Part shown: one piece after another, positions 14,723 through 21,845 of the stretch
Position numbering within the stretch: position 1 is the stretch's first letter
Layout of the letters: each line of letters begins with the position of its first letter
Source of the DNA: Promethearchaeota archaeon
GTDB taxonomy: Archaea > Asgardarchaeota > Lokiarchaeia > Sigynarchaeales > MK-D1
NCBI GenBank assembly: GCA_016839865.1
Contig: JAEOTN010000027.1
Location: forward strand, 1-21,845
Reading direction: 5' to 3'
DNA length: 21,845 nt
Notes under the pieces: model-generated
Told to the model about the DNA's origin: nothing
Seen by the model: only the letters and a program-made list of their open reading frames with translations
The model's database searches: none
Position numbers and translations under genes: made by a program

Positions 14723-15940
14723 ATGGCTGATTTCAGTTTAACAACATCAGAAAAGGAATTATATGAACGAGCAATGGAATTTGCCCGTACAGAAATTGTT
14801 CCACGAGCAGTAGAATTAGATATTGCAAACGATGTCCCCGTAGACATCTGTCAAAAGGCATATGAAGCTGGATTCATGAACCTCCATATCCCAAAAGAGG
14901 CGGGTGGACCACATAACACACTTTTTGAAGAAACTTTGATTTATGAAGCAATGGGTTACGGAGATGCAGGAGTCGCAACCTCCATTAATGTAAATAACCT
15001 AGCTTTTGCACCCCTTGTTATCGGAGCAACTATTGAACAGCTCCAAAAATACGTTAAACCATTGATAACTGGAGAAAAAGTCAAATTTGGTGCATTCTGC
15101 CTGACCGAAAGAGAGGCAGGATCCGATGCTTCTGCAACAAAGACTTTAGCTAGAAAAGAAAGCGATGAATGGGTTATCAACGGAACTAAGTGTTGGATTA
15201 CTAATGCCCCCATTGCAGATCTTTTTACTGTGTTTGCACAAACTGAACCCGGCTCCGGATATAAAGGAATGGCGGTATTTATGGTACCAAAAGAAGCTGG
15301 AGTGAAAATTGGGCATATTGAAAATAAACTTGGACAGAAAGCATCCCAACAAAGTGAGGTTATTTTTGAAAATGTACAGGTACCAGAAGACTGTCTAGTA
15401 GGAGAGGTTGGAAGAGGTTTCCATATTGCAATGATGACGCTCGATATGACACGTACCGGAATTGCTTCAATTGCAACGGGGGTTTGCCAAAGAGCTTTAG
15501 ATGAGGCTTCTCGATTTGCTGTAACACGGATTGCTTTCGGTAAACCGATCATAAGAAATCAAGGGATTAGTTTTATGCTTGCTGATATGGCTGCAAAAGC
15601 TCACTCAGCTCGTTTAGCAACCCGTCACGCTGCTTGGTTAGCAGATAACAAACTACCTGGTCTTTCTATAGACTCTGCAATTGCTAAATTAATTGCTTCG
15701 GATTATGCGATGCAGAATACAACTGATGCAATTCAAATCATGGGGGGATACGGTTATGCAATCGAGTATGGTCTTGGTACGATGTTCAGAGGAGCAAAAT
15801 TGCTTCAAATTTACGAAGGCACGAATCAAATACAGCGTGTTGTTATTGCAAATGAATTGAAGAAACGAGCAAAAGTTTTAGATACTGGTTTCAAATTAGA
15901 TTATCCTGGTGTTGACGCTCCAGACCATTCATCAAGATAA
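14723..15940 (+). CDS. Acyl-CoA dehydrogenase
   Basis: A full-length 405-residue flavoprotein of the short/medium-chain type. The FAD and substrate segments are FCLTEREAGSDASA (125-138) and KCWITNA (156-162); the FGKPI block and GGYGYAIEYGLGTMFRGAKLL lead to the catalytic Glu365 in IYEGTNQIQR, the position of Glu376 in human MCAD. It would oxidise acyl-CoA to trans-2-enoyl-CoA and pass electrons to an electron-transfer flavoprotein; neither ETF nor other beta-oxidation genes are in the window. The gene is strongly bacterial-like, as often found in Asgard archaea, so past transfer is plausible. Chain-length specificity cannot be read from the sequence. Confidence 0.95.
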   Translation: MADFSLTTSEKELYERAMEFARTEIVPRAVELDIANDVPVDICQKAYEAGFMNLHIPKEAGGPHNTLFEETLIYEAMGYGDAGVATSINVNNLAFAPLVIGATIEQLQKYVKPLITGEKVKFGAFCLTEREAGSDASATKTLARKESDEWVINGTKCWITNAPIADLFTVFAQTEPGSGYKGMAVFMVPKEAGVKIGHIENKLGQKASQQSEVIFENVQVPEDCLVGEVGRGFHIAMMTLDMTRTGIASIATGVCQRALDEASRFAVTRIAFGKPIIRNQGISFMLADMAAKAHSARLATRHAAWLADNKLPGLSIDSAIAKLIASDYAMQNTTDAIQIMGGYGYAIEYGLGTMFRGAKLLQIYEGTNQIQRVVIANELKKRAKVLDTGFKLDYPGVDAPDHSSR

Positions 15941-15970
15941 AAACTTGATTTTATTCTTTATTAATTTTCA

Positions 15971-16003
15971 AATTATTTTTCCACAAATTTAATTATTTTT
16001 CCA
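15971..16003 (+). repeat. Two 13-bp direct repeats, T-rich
   Basis: AATTATTTTTCCA occurs at 15971-15983 and 15991-16003, a period of 20 bases, between the acyl-CoA dehydrogenase stop and the amidohydrolase start. The T runs could form a tandem archaeal terminator; the exact repetition could also mark a regulator site for the downstream gene. Confidence 0.5.
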
Positions 16004-16017
16004 ACAATGTAAGTAGT

Positions 16018-17037
16018 GTGAATAAAAAATACCTCTCTATTGTTAGTTCTTTGTTTTCAATAATTATTATAAGTAGCATCCTCATACCATTTTTACTTCC
16101 TGACACTGTCATAGTCTTCTCGAATGATGAATCTTCTCGTTCTGATTCCGAAAAAACACTCCAAAGCTTTAGAAGAATGGATAGCGCACAACCATTCTAT
16201 GTTATGAAATATTATGGGGATTATGGTTTTCAAGATGTACTTGAAGAGAAAATCCCTCAAGCATCATTTTTTGATTTAAGAGGTGGTTGGGGATGTACAT
16301 GTTTTTCTGCCCAAAACACATCTTATGCCCCAATTTTTGGTAGAAATTTCGATTGGTCGGAGGAGGGTGCATTATTCCTTTACACAGAACCAAGTTATGG
16401 ACTTGCATCAATATCTACTGTAAATTTAGGCATATTAGGAGTAGATCCAATCATCGATATAAACAACCCAGGAACCAGAAGTAGATTGTTGAATGCACCT
16501 TTTTATTTAATGGATGGAATGAATGAAATGGGTCTGGTGATAGGAATCATGGCAATAAATCGAGCTAGTCGCACATATAATGCATCTCAGCCTACAATTT
16601 CCAGTTTAGATATCGTTCGATTAGCATTAGAATTTGCTACAACCGTTGAAGAAGCACTCATTTTATGGGAAAATTATAACATCCAATTTGGTTCAGTTCC
16701 TATTCATTACCTAATTGCAGATCCTTATGGTGATTCTGCAATTGTTGAATGGATTGATGGAGAGATGAATATATTTCGTAACGAGGAACCATGGCAAATT
16801 TCTACGAATTTCATCTTTTCTGATGGTATATCTTCTTGTTGGAGATACCAAACCGCAACTCAAATGCTTCAAAGTTATTTAGGCGGTATTACCATGGAGA
16901 TAGGAATGGAGATTCTTGAGGAATGCTCCCAAGATGGATTCACCTTGTGGTCAAATGTATATAATTTAGACACAAAAGAAGTCAAAATGTCAATTGGACA
17001 ACATTACGAGAAAACATATACATTTTCATTTAAATAA
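16018..17037 (+). CDS. Exported choloylglycine-type Ntn amidohydrolase
   Basis: A 339-residue protein with a hydrophobic N-terminus (residues 5-28), either signal peptide or anchor, then a domain of the choloylglycine/linear-amide C-N hydrolase family. The expected nucleophile region is GCTCF (92-96), with Cys93 the likely catalytic N-terminal nucleophile after processing, followed by GRNFDW (about 108-113). Later family features are MDGMNEMGLVIGIMAINR and HYLIADPYGDSAIVEW. Such enzymes cleave linear amides such as N-acyl amino acids, bile-salt conjugates or acyl-homoserine lactones. Cys93 lies internal, so a pro-segment longer than usual must be removed. The start is a GTG at 16018, needed to include the membrane segment. 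It would act outside or on the membrane. Confidence 0.8.
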   Translation: MNKKYLSIVSSLFSIIIISSILIPFLLPDTVIVFSNDESSRSDSEKTLQSFRRMDSAQPFYVMKYYGDYGFQDVLEEKIPQASFFDLRGGWGCTCFSAQNTSYAPIFGRNFDWSEEGALFLYTEPSYGLASISTVNLGILGVDPIIDINNPGTRSRLLNAPFYLMDGMNEMGLVIGIMAINRASRTYNASQPTISSLDIVRLALEFATTVEEALILWENYNIQFGSVPIHYLIADPYGDSAIVEWIDGEMNIFRNEEPWQISTNFIFSDGISSCWRYQTATQMLQSYLGGITMEIGMEILEECSQDGFTLWSNVYNLDTKEVKMSIGQHYEKTYTFSFK

Positions 17038-17143
17038 CTCTCAAGAATGTTCCATTCATAATTTTATTTATAATAGAACTTGCAGAACATGCGAGGACTA
17101 ATAAAGACTTTCGACCTATTATAGTTAGAATTTATATCAAAGG
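17038..17143. other. Short spacer
   Basis: AT-rich spacer between the amidohydrolase and the membrane protein, with a TATA-like TTTATAT at 17131-17137. No RNA gene is seen. Confidence 0.3.
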
Positions 17144-17146
17144 GTG

Positions 17147-17899
17147 ATGGAATTGGAAGCTATACTTGCTGACACCAACCTATGGACCTCGGTTCTTCTC
17201 GTATATTGGCCTGGTTTTGTGCTTGGTCTGCTTCACTCATGCGTACCTAGCCATGAACAAAATCTATTTGTGTTTTATACCTATGGAGTTAGTCGAAGCA
17301 CCAAGGAAGCATTTCGAATTGTAGGATCTTATTCCTCGGGAACCTTATTATCTAACATAGGAATAGGTTCAATCATTACCCTAATAGGTGGTTTGCTGCT
17401 TCGGCATCTGGATCCACTCATCAGTAATCAAATTGGTAGTTTGGTTTTAATTACAGTAGGAATTTACCTCCTTATCCAAGTATCTAGAAAAAAAATACGT
17501 CCTCACGCAAATTTCAATACCAATGTAGTCAAGAAATTCCAAGAAAATGGTGCAAATCATCGCAGTCAAACAGGATTTCTAATAGGTTTGGTTGCTGGAT
17601 TAACACCGAGCTTGTTTGAGGTTGCGATATTTACGTATGCTGCAAGTATTGGAATAGTTGGAGGACTGATTTTTATTGCATTTTATTCAGTTGGCGCACT
17701 TACTGGAATGCTTCCATCTACTTTATTTAGCATTCAGCGAGTGAAAAAGAAAAAACTGCCAAAGCAAGTTTTTGGGATGCCGAAAATTTCTAAGATCGAA
17801 GTTTTGAGTGCTATTTTATTATTAATTGTTGGGATTATGCTTTTCTCAATTGCATTCGCAGGAGTAGATCTATTTAGCTCTGTTCATCCACAAGTCTAA
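17147..17899 (+). CDS. NicO/RcnA/UreH-like membrane protein
   Basis: A 250-residue protein with about six membrane helices and a basic loop in the middle (SRKKIRPHANF). Two internally related segments, GFVLGLLHSCVPSHEQ in the first helix and GFLIGLVAGLTPSLFEVAIF in the fourth, match the duplicated GLLH..DP.H and GL.PCP elements of the NicO/RcnA and UreH-like families related to DsbD/CcdA. The metal-ligand version HALDADH is not kept (HSCVPSHE here), so nickel or cobalt transport is not assured. The ATG at 17147 is chosen; a GTG immediately before it, within AAAGGGTG, is equally possible. It ends four bases from the convergent Vps22 gene. Confidence 0.65.
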   Translation: MELEAILADTNLWTSVLLVYWPGFVLGLLHSCVPSHEQNLFVFYTYGVSRSTKEAFRIVGSYSSGTLLSNIGIGSIITLIGGLLLRHLDPLISNQIGSLVLITVGIYLLIQVSRKKIRPHANFNTNVVKKFQENGANHRSQTGFLIGLVAGLTPSLFEVAIFTYAASIGIVGGLIFIAFYSVGALTGMLPSTLFSIQRVKKKKLPKQVFGMPKISKIEVLSAILLLIVGIMLFSIAFAGVDLFSSVHPQV

Positions 17900-17903
17900 G
17901 CTA

Positions 17904-18629
17904 TCAATGCTTTAAACTTGGGAAATACCATCGTTTTCCTTTTCGGAAACTTTCATCTGTCCTTGCTATCCCCGTGTTTTCAAGGTTCTCTAAAGCTCGT
18001 AATGCTCGAATCTCACTCCAACCCATTTTTGCACGTACTTCAGCTAGAGAACAAGTACCCTTATTTTTTTGGGCATAATTCAAAATTGCAGATTGATCTT
18101 CCGTATATTGTACAGGGAAGAAGCTAATCAACATTACCTCATCATCCAACGCTTGAATTTGGGGAATTACTCTCTTCTTTTTAAGTAGAGTAACTGCCTT
18201 TTTGACATCATCTATGGTGATCCTTCCACTAAGAATTCCTGTATTAACTAGTTCGAATACATCAGTTAGTAATAGTAGTCCTCCTGTTTCCCCTTTTTGT
18301 AACATAACGCGTTGATACGCTAACATTCCTAATTTTTCATGCCTGATATCATGGATTTCTCCTGGCATGACATCATCCTCAGTAAGGATTTCTCGAATGA
18401 TATTTGATTCTTTGATACCATATTCTTTCTTTAATTCTTCAACTTCATCTTGTAAACCTTCGTCTAAGGCAATTAAGACACCATGTTTTCGAGCTATTTC
18501 TTTTAGACGTGCTTTCGTCATTTTTTGAATCTTAGCTTTATTTTCCAACTCTTTCAACTGATATTCAGCGTTTTTCTTCTGCATTGCTTCTTTTAATTTC
18601 ATTTTTTTTTCTAATTCTCGTAATCCCAT
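17904..18629 (-). CDS. vps22: ESCRT-II subunit Vps22/EAP30
   Basis: A 241-residue EAP30-family protein. Residues 1-50 form a basic coiled coil (GLRELEKKMKLKEAMQKK), as in human SNF8. A helical region (51-112) leads to winged helix 1 (GETGGLLLLTDVFELVN, then the ISGRITIDDVKKAV-like block, about 113-170) and winged helix 2 (YTEDQSAILNYAQKNKGTC, ALENLENTGIAR, RWYFPSL, about 175-238). The match to SNF8 is clear in TVVLQLAEKNGYVTVSEIKASL-like order. In eukaryotes Vps22 with Vps36 and two Vps25 links ubiquitinated cargo to ESCRT-III. No GLUE or ubiquitin-binding domain is fused here, and no ESCRT-III or Vps4 gene is in the window. The ATG at 18629, with TGTGAAATCT before it, is preferred over a GTG at 18674. 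Confidence 0.88.
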   Translation of the reverse strand: MGLRELEKKMKLKEAMQKKNAEYQLKELENKAKIQKMTKARLKEIARKHGVLIALDEGLQDEVEELKKEYGIKESNIIREILTEDDVMPGEIHDIRHEKLGMLAYQRVMLQKGETGGLLLLTDVFELVNTGILSGRITIDDVKKAVTLLKKKRVIPQIQALDDEVMLISFFPVQYTEDQSAILNYAQKNKGTCSLAEVRAKMGWSEIRALRALENLENTGIARTDESFRKGKRWYFPSLKH

Positions 18630-18722
18630 AGATTTCACATGTGTTTTTCTTATGTAACAATAGTTAAAATACACCTAAAATTCTTAGTCCATAAAATATC
18701 TCAATTCCAAGCTTTATCATTT

Positions 18723-19586
18723 TCAGTCGGAAATTGATGCTCCTAAAAATCGAGCTAAATATTTCTGAACTGCATGAAGAAATAGGTCTTCTAATGTTTT
18801 GATATTTGACAAACGATGCATGGATAATGGAAATACTTCTTCGAGGTCTAGCATTTTTTGGATTAATTGAGCATCTAATGCTTTAGGTTGGTCTTGTTTA
18901 TTTGCTACTCCCATTATCAATGCATCAGGTTTTGCTTTTTTTATCATATTGATGAACAAACGTTTAGTAGATAACACGTTCTCTACTGTACTGTCAACAA
19001 CGATTAAAATAATATGAATCCCGCGCAGCAAATTCGGCCATTGGGGGGAATAGTCTTCAGTACCTACGTAATCCAACACATAGATTTCAGGTCCATCATT
19101 ATTTGAAAATATCTGTTTTGACCGCATTACACGTTTTGAATGAGGATATGAAATTTCACCTTCTAATTGATTAAAAATCGAAGATTTTCCAACGCTATCC
19201 TTCCCTATAAGTGCAATTTTTATTTGGGAGAATAAATCTTTAGTGATTTTAACCTCAATTTCTTGTTTCTGAGCTAATGATTGCTGAAAATCAAAATTAC
19301 GTAACGAATTTGATACTTTGTTTAAAACTAATTCTGTATCCTTTTTGGAATCATGAATATCAGAGATTATCATATAAATTAAATCGGATCTCACGAGAAA
19401 CGTAAATAAATGTTGTTTGACTGGAATATTTTTAACTGGGTTAATGATTTCTTCATCTTCTTCAAACTCATGACTATATTTCAAAAGAAAGGATTTCACC
19501 AACCTCTCAGGAATAGGTTCCTTAGAGTAGGATTTATGGTATCTCTCTTTTGTTTTTAAATTGACAATGAAGAAGTCACGGATCAT
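18723..19586 (-). CDS. Longin-like domain fused to Arf-like GTPase
   Basis: A 287-residue two-domain protein. Residues 1-105 read as a longin: strand IRDFFIVNLKTKERYHKS, helix PERLVKSFLLKYSHEF, strands HLFTFLVRSDLIYMIISD and helix DTELVLNKVSNSLRNF. Residues 118-280 form a G domain: G1 GKDSVGKS (128-135), G3 DYVGT (172-176), a Trp at 183 placed like the Arf LW, and G4 NKQD (229-232), the Arf-family form, followed by a helix like the Arf AEEI segment. The catalytic Gln of Arf DVGGQ is Thr176, and G5 (SMHRLSN) is divergent. Hydrolysis is therefore likely slow or partner-dependent. Longin plus Arf-like GTPase recalls the eukaryotic SRP-receptor pair (SRX with SRbeta). It lies 93 bases upstream of vps22 on the same strand. 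Confidence 0.82.
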   Translation of the reverse strand: MIRDFFIVNLKTKERYHKSYSKEPIPERLVKSFLLKYSHEFEEDEEIINPVKNIPVKQHLFTFLVRSDLIYMIISDIHDSKKDTELVLNKVSNSLRNFDFQQSLAQKQEIEVKITKDLFSQIKIALIGKDSVGKSSIFNQLEGEISYPHSKRVMRSKQIFSNNDGPEIYVLDYVGTEDYSPQWPNLLRGIHIILIVVDSTVENVLSTKRLFINMIKKAKPDALIMGVANKQDQPKALDAQLIQKMLDLEEVFPLSMHRLSNIKTLEDLFLHAVQKYLARFLGASISD

Positions 19587-19726
19587 TTTAGTAACCCATT
19601 TTGGTAGTGCAAGATGATTCTTGCGTTCTTAGTAAAAATATTGAATAACTAAAAGAACAAACGGCATAATTTTAAGGTTTTTATAGATAGAATGTGGGAT
19701 ACAACTAGATTATATAGGCAACTGAA

Positions 19727-19766
19727 ATACTATTAGTATAACAAAGTACTAAGTTACAAATAGTAT
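19727..19766 (+). promoter_or_regulatory. Inverted repeat in leader of membrane-protein gene
   Basis: ATACTATT (19727-19734) pairs with AATAGTAT (19759-19766), and TAAC (19739-19742) with GTTA (19753-19756) inside it; the loop holds AGTACT. The structure ends three or four bases before the Shine-Dalgarno GAGGT, so it could control translation or be an operator. Confidence 0.4.
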
Positions 19767-19783
19767 CAAGAGGTAGTTCATAT

Positions 19784-20881
19784 ATGGGATTAAGACAGCA
19801 TGGTAACCGAACTATAGGTAAACGAGAATTCAAAGTTTCACGAATATTGGTAGTATTAGCAATTATCCTTATTCCAACCGCATTATTTTTATTATTCTTC
19901 TTAAAAACTGACGTTTTTGATTTTGATTGGGTCCCAGCTTGGGAAGACAATCAGTTCTTACGATGGTTTACTCCAACTTTATTCACAATCTCATGGTTAG
20001 TCTTCTTAATTATGTTTGCAAACAGATTGGCTAACACAATTGATAAAGTAGATGAATCTTTCCGTGTAATTCCAAGCAGATATAAAATTTATTATGGAAT
20101 AACGGCATTAATTGTATTTTTAGGAATTGTTGTGCCGTCTATTACACCACTCATATGTCTTCTAATGTTTGCATCATTTGGATTTAGAATTTCTACATTA
20201 AGACGTGATTGGGATGAAAATGATAACACCCCCAAAATTGCATGGATAATAATGGCTTTATTTGCAGTATTTCCAATTTTGGTAGCAATTGCAACATATC
20301 CTGATATTTATCAACTTTCAGAGCAAATTTTCTTATTCTATCGGGACACTCCGTTAATTGGTTCAGAAGGAACACTTTTGGAAATCTTATATAGAATTTC
20401 AATGGCAATGGCTACTGCGATCACTATTGGATCTTTAATATCTTTGATCAAATATGGCATTTCCGATTACGAACAATTAAAAATTAAAGCAGAAAGAGAG
20501 GACTTACAAATTCGATGGATCCGAGTAATTACTTTCATGCTATTTGCCTTATTTATTACCGTAGAAATATTACGTATGGTATATAATATACCTTCTCTAA
20601 AAGTGTTAATGCAAGTAATATACTGGATAGGACTTGGCATAGTAATTTTCATCACAATAGTGAATTTAATTCGTGGAAGGTCTCAACCTGATTTTCGCAG
20701 ACATTTAGTCGGGTATATCATAACAGCAATTTTGATGGGATTAAATGTACTTATATTTTCAACCGCGTTAGATTTTAATGTTCAAAGAGGTATAAAAAGT
20801 TGGAGTATAATCATCTCTGCGTTAGTGTATAACCTTGTGTTCTTTTTAATGTTCTTCGTTAGTGGTTCTGACGATGATTAA
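19784..20881 (+). CDS. Polytopic membrane protein of unknown function
   Basis: A 365-residue protein with about nine or ten predicted membrane helices: roughly 21-43, 64-80, 104-120, 121-136, 153-173, 203-228, 246-268, 277-299, 308-328 and 335-358. A basic N-terminus (MGLRQHGNRTIGKREFK) is likely cytoplasmic. Charged loops include RISTLRRDWDENDNT and KAEREDLQIRWIR, and the protein ends in SGSDDD. No transporter, enzyme or sensor signature is recognised. The start is well supported by GAGGT about eight bases before the ATG. It is divergent from the longin-GTPase gene, with a 197-base spacer. Confidence 0.65.
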   Translation: MGLRQHGNRTIGKREFKVSRILVVLAIILIPTALFLLFFLKTDVFDFDWVPAWEDNQFLRWFTPTLFTISWLVFLIMFANRLANTIDKVDESFRVIPSRYKIYYGITALIVFLGIVVPSITPLICLLMFASFGFRISTLRRDWDENDNTPKIAWIIMALFAVFPILVAIATYPDIYQLSEQIFLFYRDTPLIGSEGTLLEILYRISMAMATAITIGSLISLIKYGISDYEQLKIKAEREDLQIRWIRVITFMLFALFITVEILRMVYNIPSLKVLMQVIYWIGLGIVIFITIVNLIRGRSQPDFRRHLVGYIITAILMGLNVLIFSTALDFNVQRGIKSWSIIISALVYNLVFFLMFFVSGSDDD

Positions 20882-20903
20882 TATCGTTCCCAAACTCCTC
20901 CCA

Positions 20904-20926
20904 TTTCTTTTTATTTTTGTTTTTTC
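20904..20926 (+). terminator. Poly-T terminator
   Basis: A T-dominated tract just after the membrane-protein stop contains T runs of three, five, five and six bases. Runs of U on the nontemplate strand are enough to terminate archaeal RNA polymerase. Confidence 0.5.
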
Positions 20927-20953
20927 AAGACATAAAATTTAATTTGTGCAAAA

Positions 20954-20965
20954 TTCAGATCTGAA
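20954..20965 (+). promoter_or_regulatory. 12-bp palindrome before the ammonia-lyase gene
   Basis: TTCAGATCTGAA is a perfect palindrome 26 bases upstream of the ATG. A TATA-like AAATTTAAT at 20936-20944 would place initiation at or just after it, a position suited to a repressor operator. Confidence 0.35.
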
Positions 20966-20991
20966 ATCATCTTACGAAATGAGGAAAAAAC

Positions 20992-21845
20992 ATGACCTAC
21001 AGTATCAAAGGTGAAGGATTAACAATAGAAGATGTCGTCAGAGTAGCGCGACACAATGAGAAAGTGGAGTTGCATCCTGACGCTATCGAGCGTATGAAAG
21101 TATGCCGTGCAATGTTAGAAGAAAAAATGGTCGCAGGAGAGATTATTTATGGAGTTAATACAGGAATCGGTGAGTTTTCTGAGACGATATTGGATGAAGA
21201 ACAAACCAAACAATTCCAGCGATATCTCATTTACAACCACGCGGCGGGTATTGGAGAACCTGCTCCTATTGAATTTATTCGAGGTGCAATTTTGGGTAGA
21301 TTGAATGTGTTAGCCCATGGCAATTCGGGAAATCGTCCAATTATTGCTGAAACCCTTGTGCAGATGTTGAATAAAGGAGTGACTCCAGAAGTCTGTCAAA
21401 AAGGATCGGTTGGCGCATGTGGGGATCTTGCTCCTATGAGTCAAATCGCGTTATTGTTGATGGGAGAAGGACGAGCATTCTATAAAGGAGAATTATTACC
21501 AGGTAAAGAAGCAATGGATAAAGCAGGCATCGAAATTCCTGGATTAAAAGCTCGGGATGGATTAGCTACCATCAATGGATCAAATGTATTAACTGCAATG
21601 AGTGCAATTTGGTTATACGATGCGTTCCGGTTTGTGAAGCAAGCACAAATAGCATGCGCTATGTCAATTGAGGCTCTTATGGGAAATCTGAAACCTTATC
21701 CACCTCTTTTACATGAAGCTAGAGGATTCTCTGGCGCAATCAAATGCGCTAGGAATTTAACGACTCTTTTCAAGGGTGGAGATTTAAAAGAAGGTAAGAA
21801 GAAAGTCAAGGTACAAGATGCATACAGTATGCGAAGTGCACCCCA
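20992..21845 (+). CDS. hutH: MIO-family ammonia-lyase (histidine ammonia-lyase-like), 3' end outside window
   Basis: 284 residues of an aromatic amino acid ammonia-lyase, cut by the right edge. GSVGACGDLAP (138-148) is the cofactor segment; the MIO triad is Ala142-Cys143-Gly144 instead of Ala-Ser-Gly. Positions match the Pseudomonas putida enzyme: Tyr53 in YGVNTG, His83 in YNHAAGIGEP (a His there favours histidine over phenylalanine) and Asn195 in INGSN; QDAYSMRSAP closes the visible part. It would deaminate L-histidine to urocanate, or act as a related lyase or aminomutase. YGVNTGIG differs from the usual NTGFG. GAGG lies about eight bases before the ATG. No other hut genes are in the window. 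Confidence 0.9.
   Translation, partial: MTYSIKGEGLTIEDVVRVARHNEKVELHPDAIERMKVCRAMLEEKMVAGEIIYGVNTGIGEFSETILDEEQTKQFQRYLIYNHAAGIGEPAPIEFIRGAILGRLNVLAHGNSGNRPIIAETLVQMLNKGVTPEVCQKGSVGACGDLAPMSQIALLLMGEGRAFYKGELLPGKEAMDKAGIEIPGLKARDGLATINGSNVLTAMSAIWLYDAFRFVKQAQIACAMSIEALMGNLKPYPPLLHEARGFSGAIKCARNLTTLFKGGDLKEGKKKVKVQDAYSMRSAP

Noticed and set aside
14956..15552. 198-residue frame antisense to acyl-CoA dehydrogenase
   Set aside because: It lies wholly within a strongly conserved gene on the other strand and has no recognisable domain.
18630..18674. 15-residue N-terminal extension of Vps22 from a GTG
   Set aside because: The family starts with the basic coiled coil that follows the ATG at 18629, which also has a ribosome-binding site; the extra residues do not resemble EAP30.

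Overview
The window looks like chromosome from an Asgard archaeon. The information-processing genes are archaeal (Spt5, aIF1A, a RecJ/GAN-like DHH nuclease, an Fcf1-type PIN protein) and TATA/BRE-like promoters are present. Mixed in are eukaryote-signature proteins: an eL22-like ribosomal protein, a Ras/Rab-type small GTPase, an Arf-like GTPase fused to a longin-like domain, longin and roadblock proteins, and an ESCRT-II Vps22/EAP30 subunit. The DNA is AT-rich and gene-dense. I cannot name the lineage from this sequence alone.

Layout. 1-1435 (-): N-terminal part of a secreted, sequon-rich surface protein. 1586-4430 (+): tight operon of a DHH phosphoesterase, a nucleotidyltransferase-fold protein and a DUF167 protein. 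4415-5168 (-): small zinc ribbon and PIN nuclease. 5395-5928 (+): Ras-like GTPase. 5925-9642 (-): a run of CitG-like protein, eL22, tandem winged-helix protein, longin-like protein and longin+roadblock protein. 9774-10967 (+): Spt5 with a long acidic tail, then aIF1A. 10974-12677 (-): tetraether-lipid-synthase-like radical SAM enzyme. 12789-13184 (-): unknown small protein. 13288-14460 (+): AAA+ ATPase with Arg in place of the Walker A Lys. 14455-14619 (-): 54-residue helical protein. 14723-17899 (+): acyl-CoA dehydrogenase, exported Ntn (choloylglycine-type) amidohydrolase, NicO/RcnA-like membrane protein. 17904-19586 (-): Vps22 and, upstream of it, the longin-Arf-like GTPase. 19784-20881 (+): polytopic membrane protein. 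20992-end (+): MIO-family ammonia-lyase (HutH-like), cut by the window edge.

The most interesting theme is a prokaryotic set of membrane-trafficking-type parts. Longin and roadblock domains are docking platforms for small GTPases in eukaryotes. Here they lie near a Ras-like GTPase and, in a second locus, are covalently joined to an Arf-like GTPase that lacks the catalytic Gln and sits directly upstream of an ESCRT-II subunit. Other points to check are an in-frame UGA separating the longin and winged-helix reading frames, an Ala-Cys-Gly MIO triad in the ammonia-lyase, a large nested inverted repeat in the eL22 leader, and several palindromes placed at start sites. No tRNA, rRNA, CRISPR array, insertion sequence or attachment site was seen.
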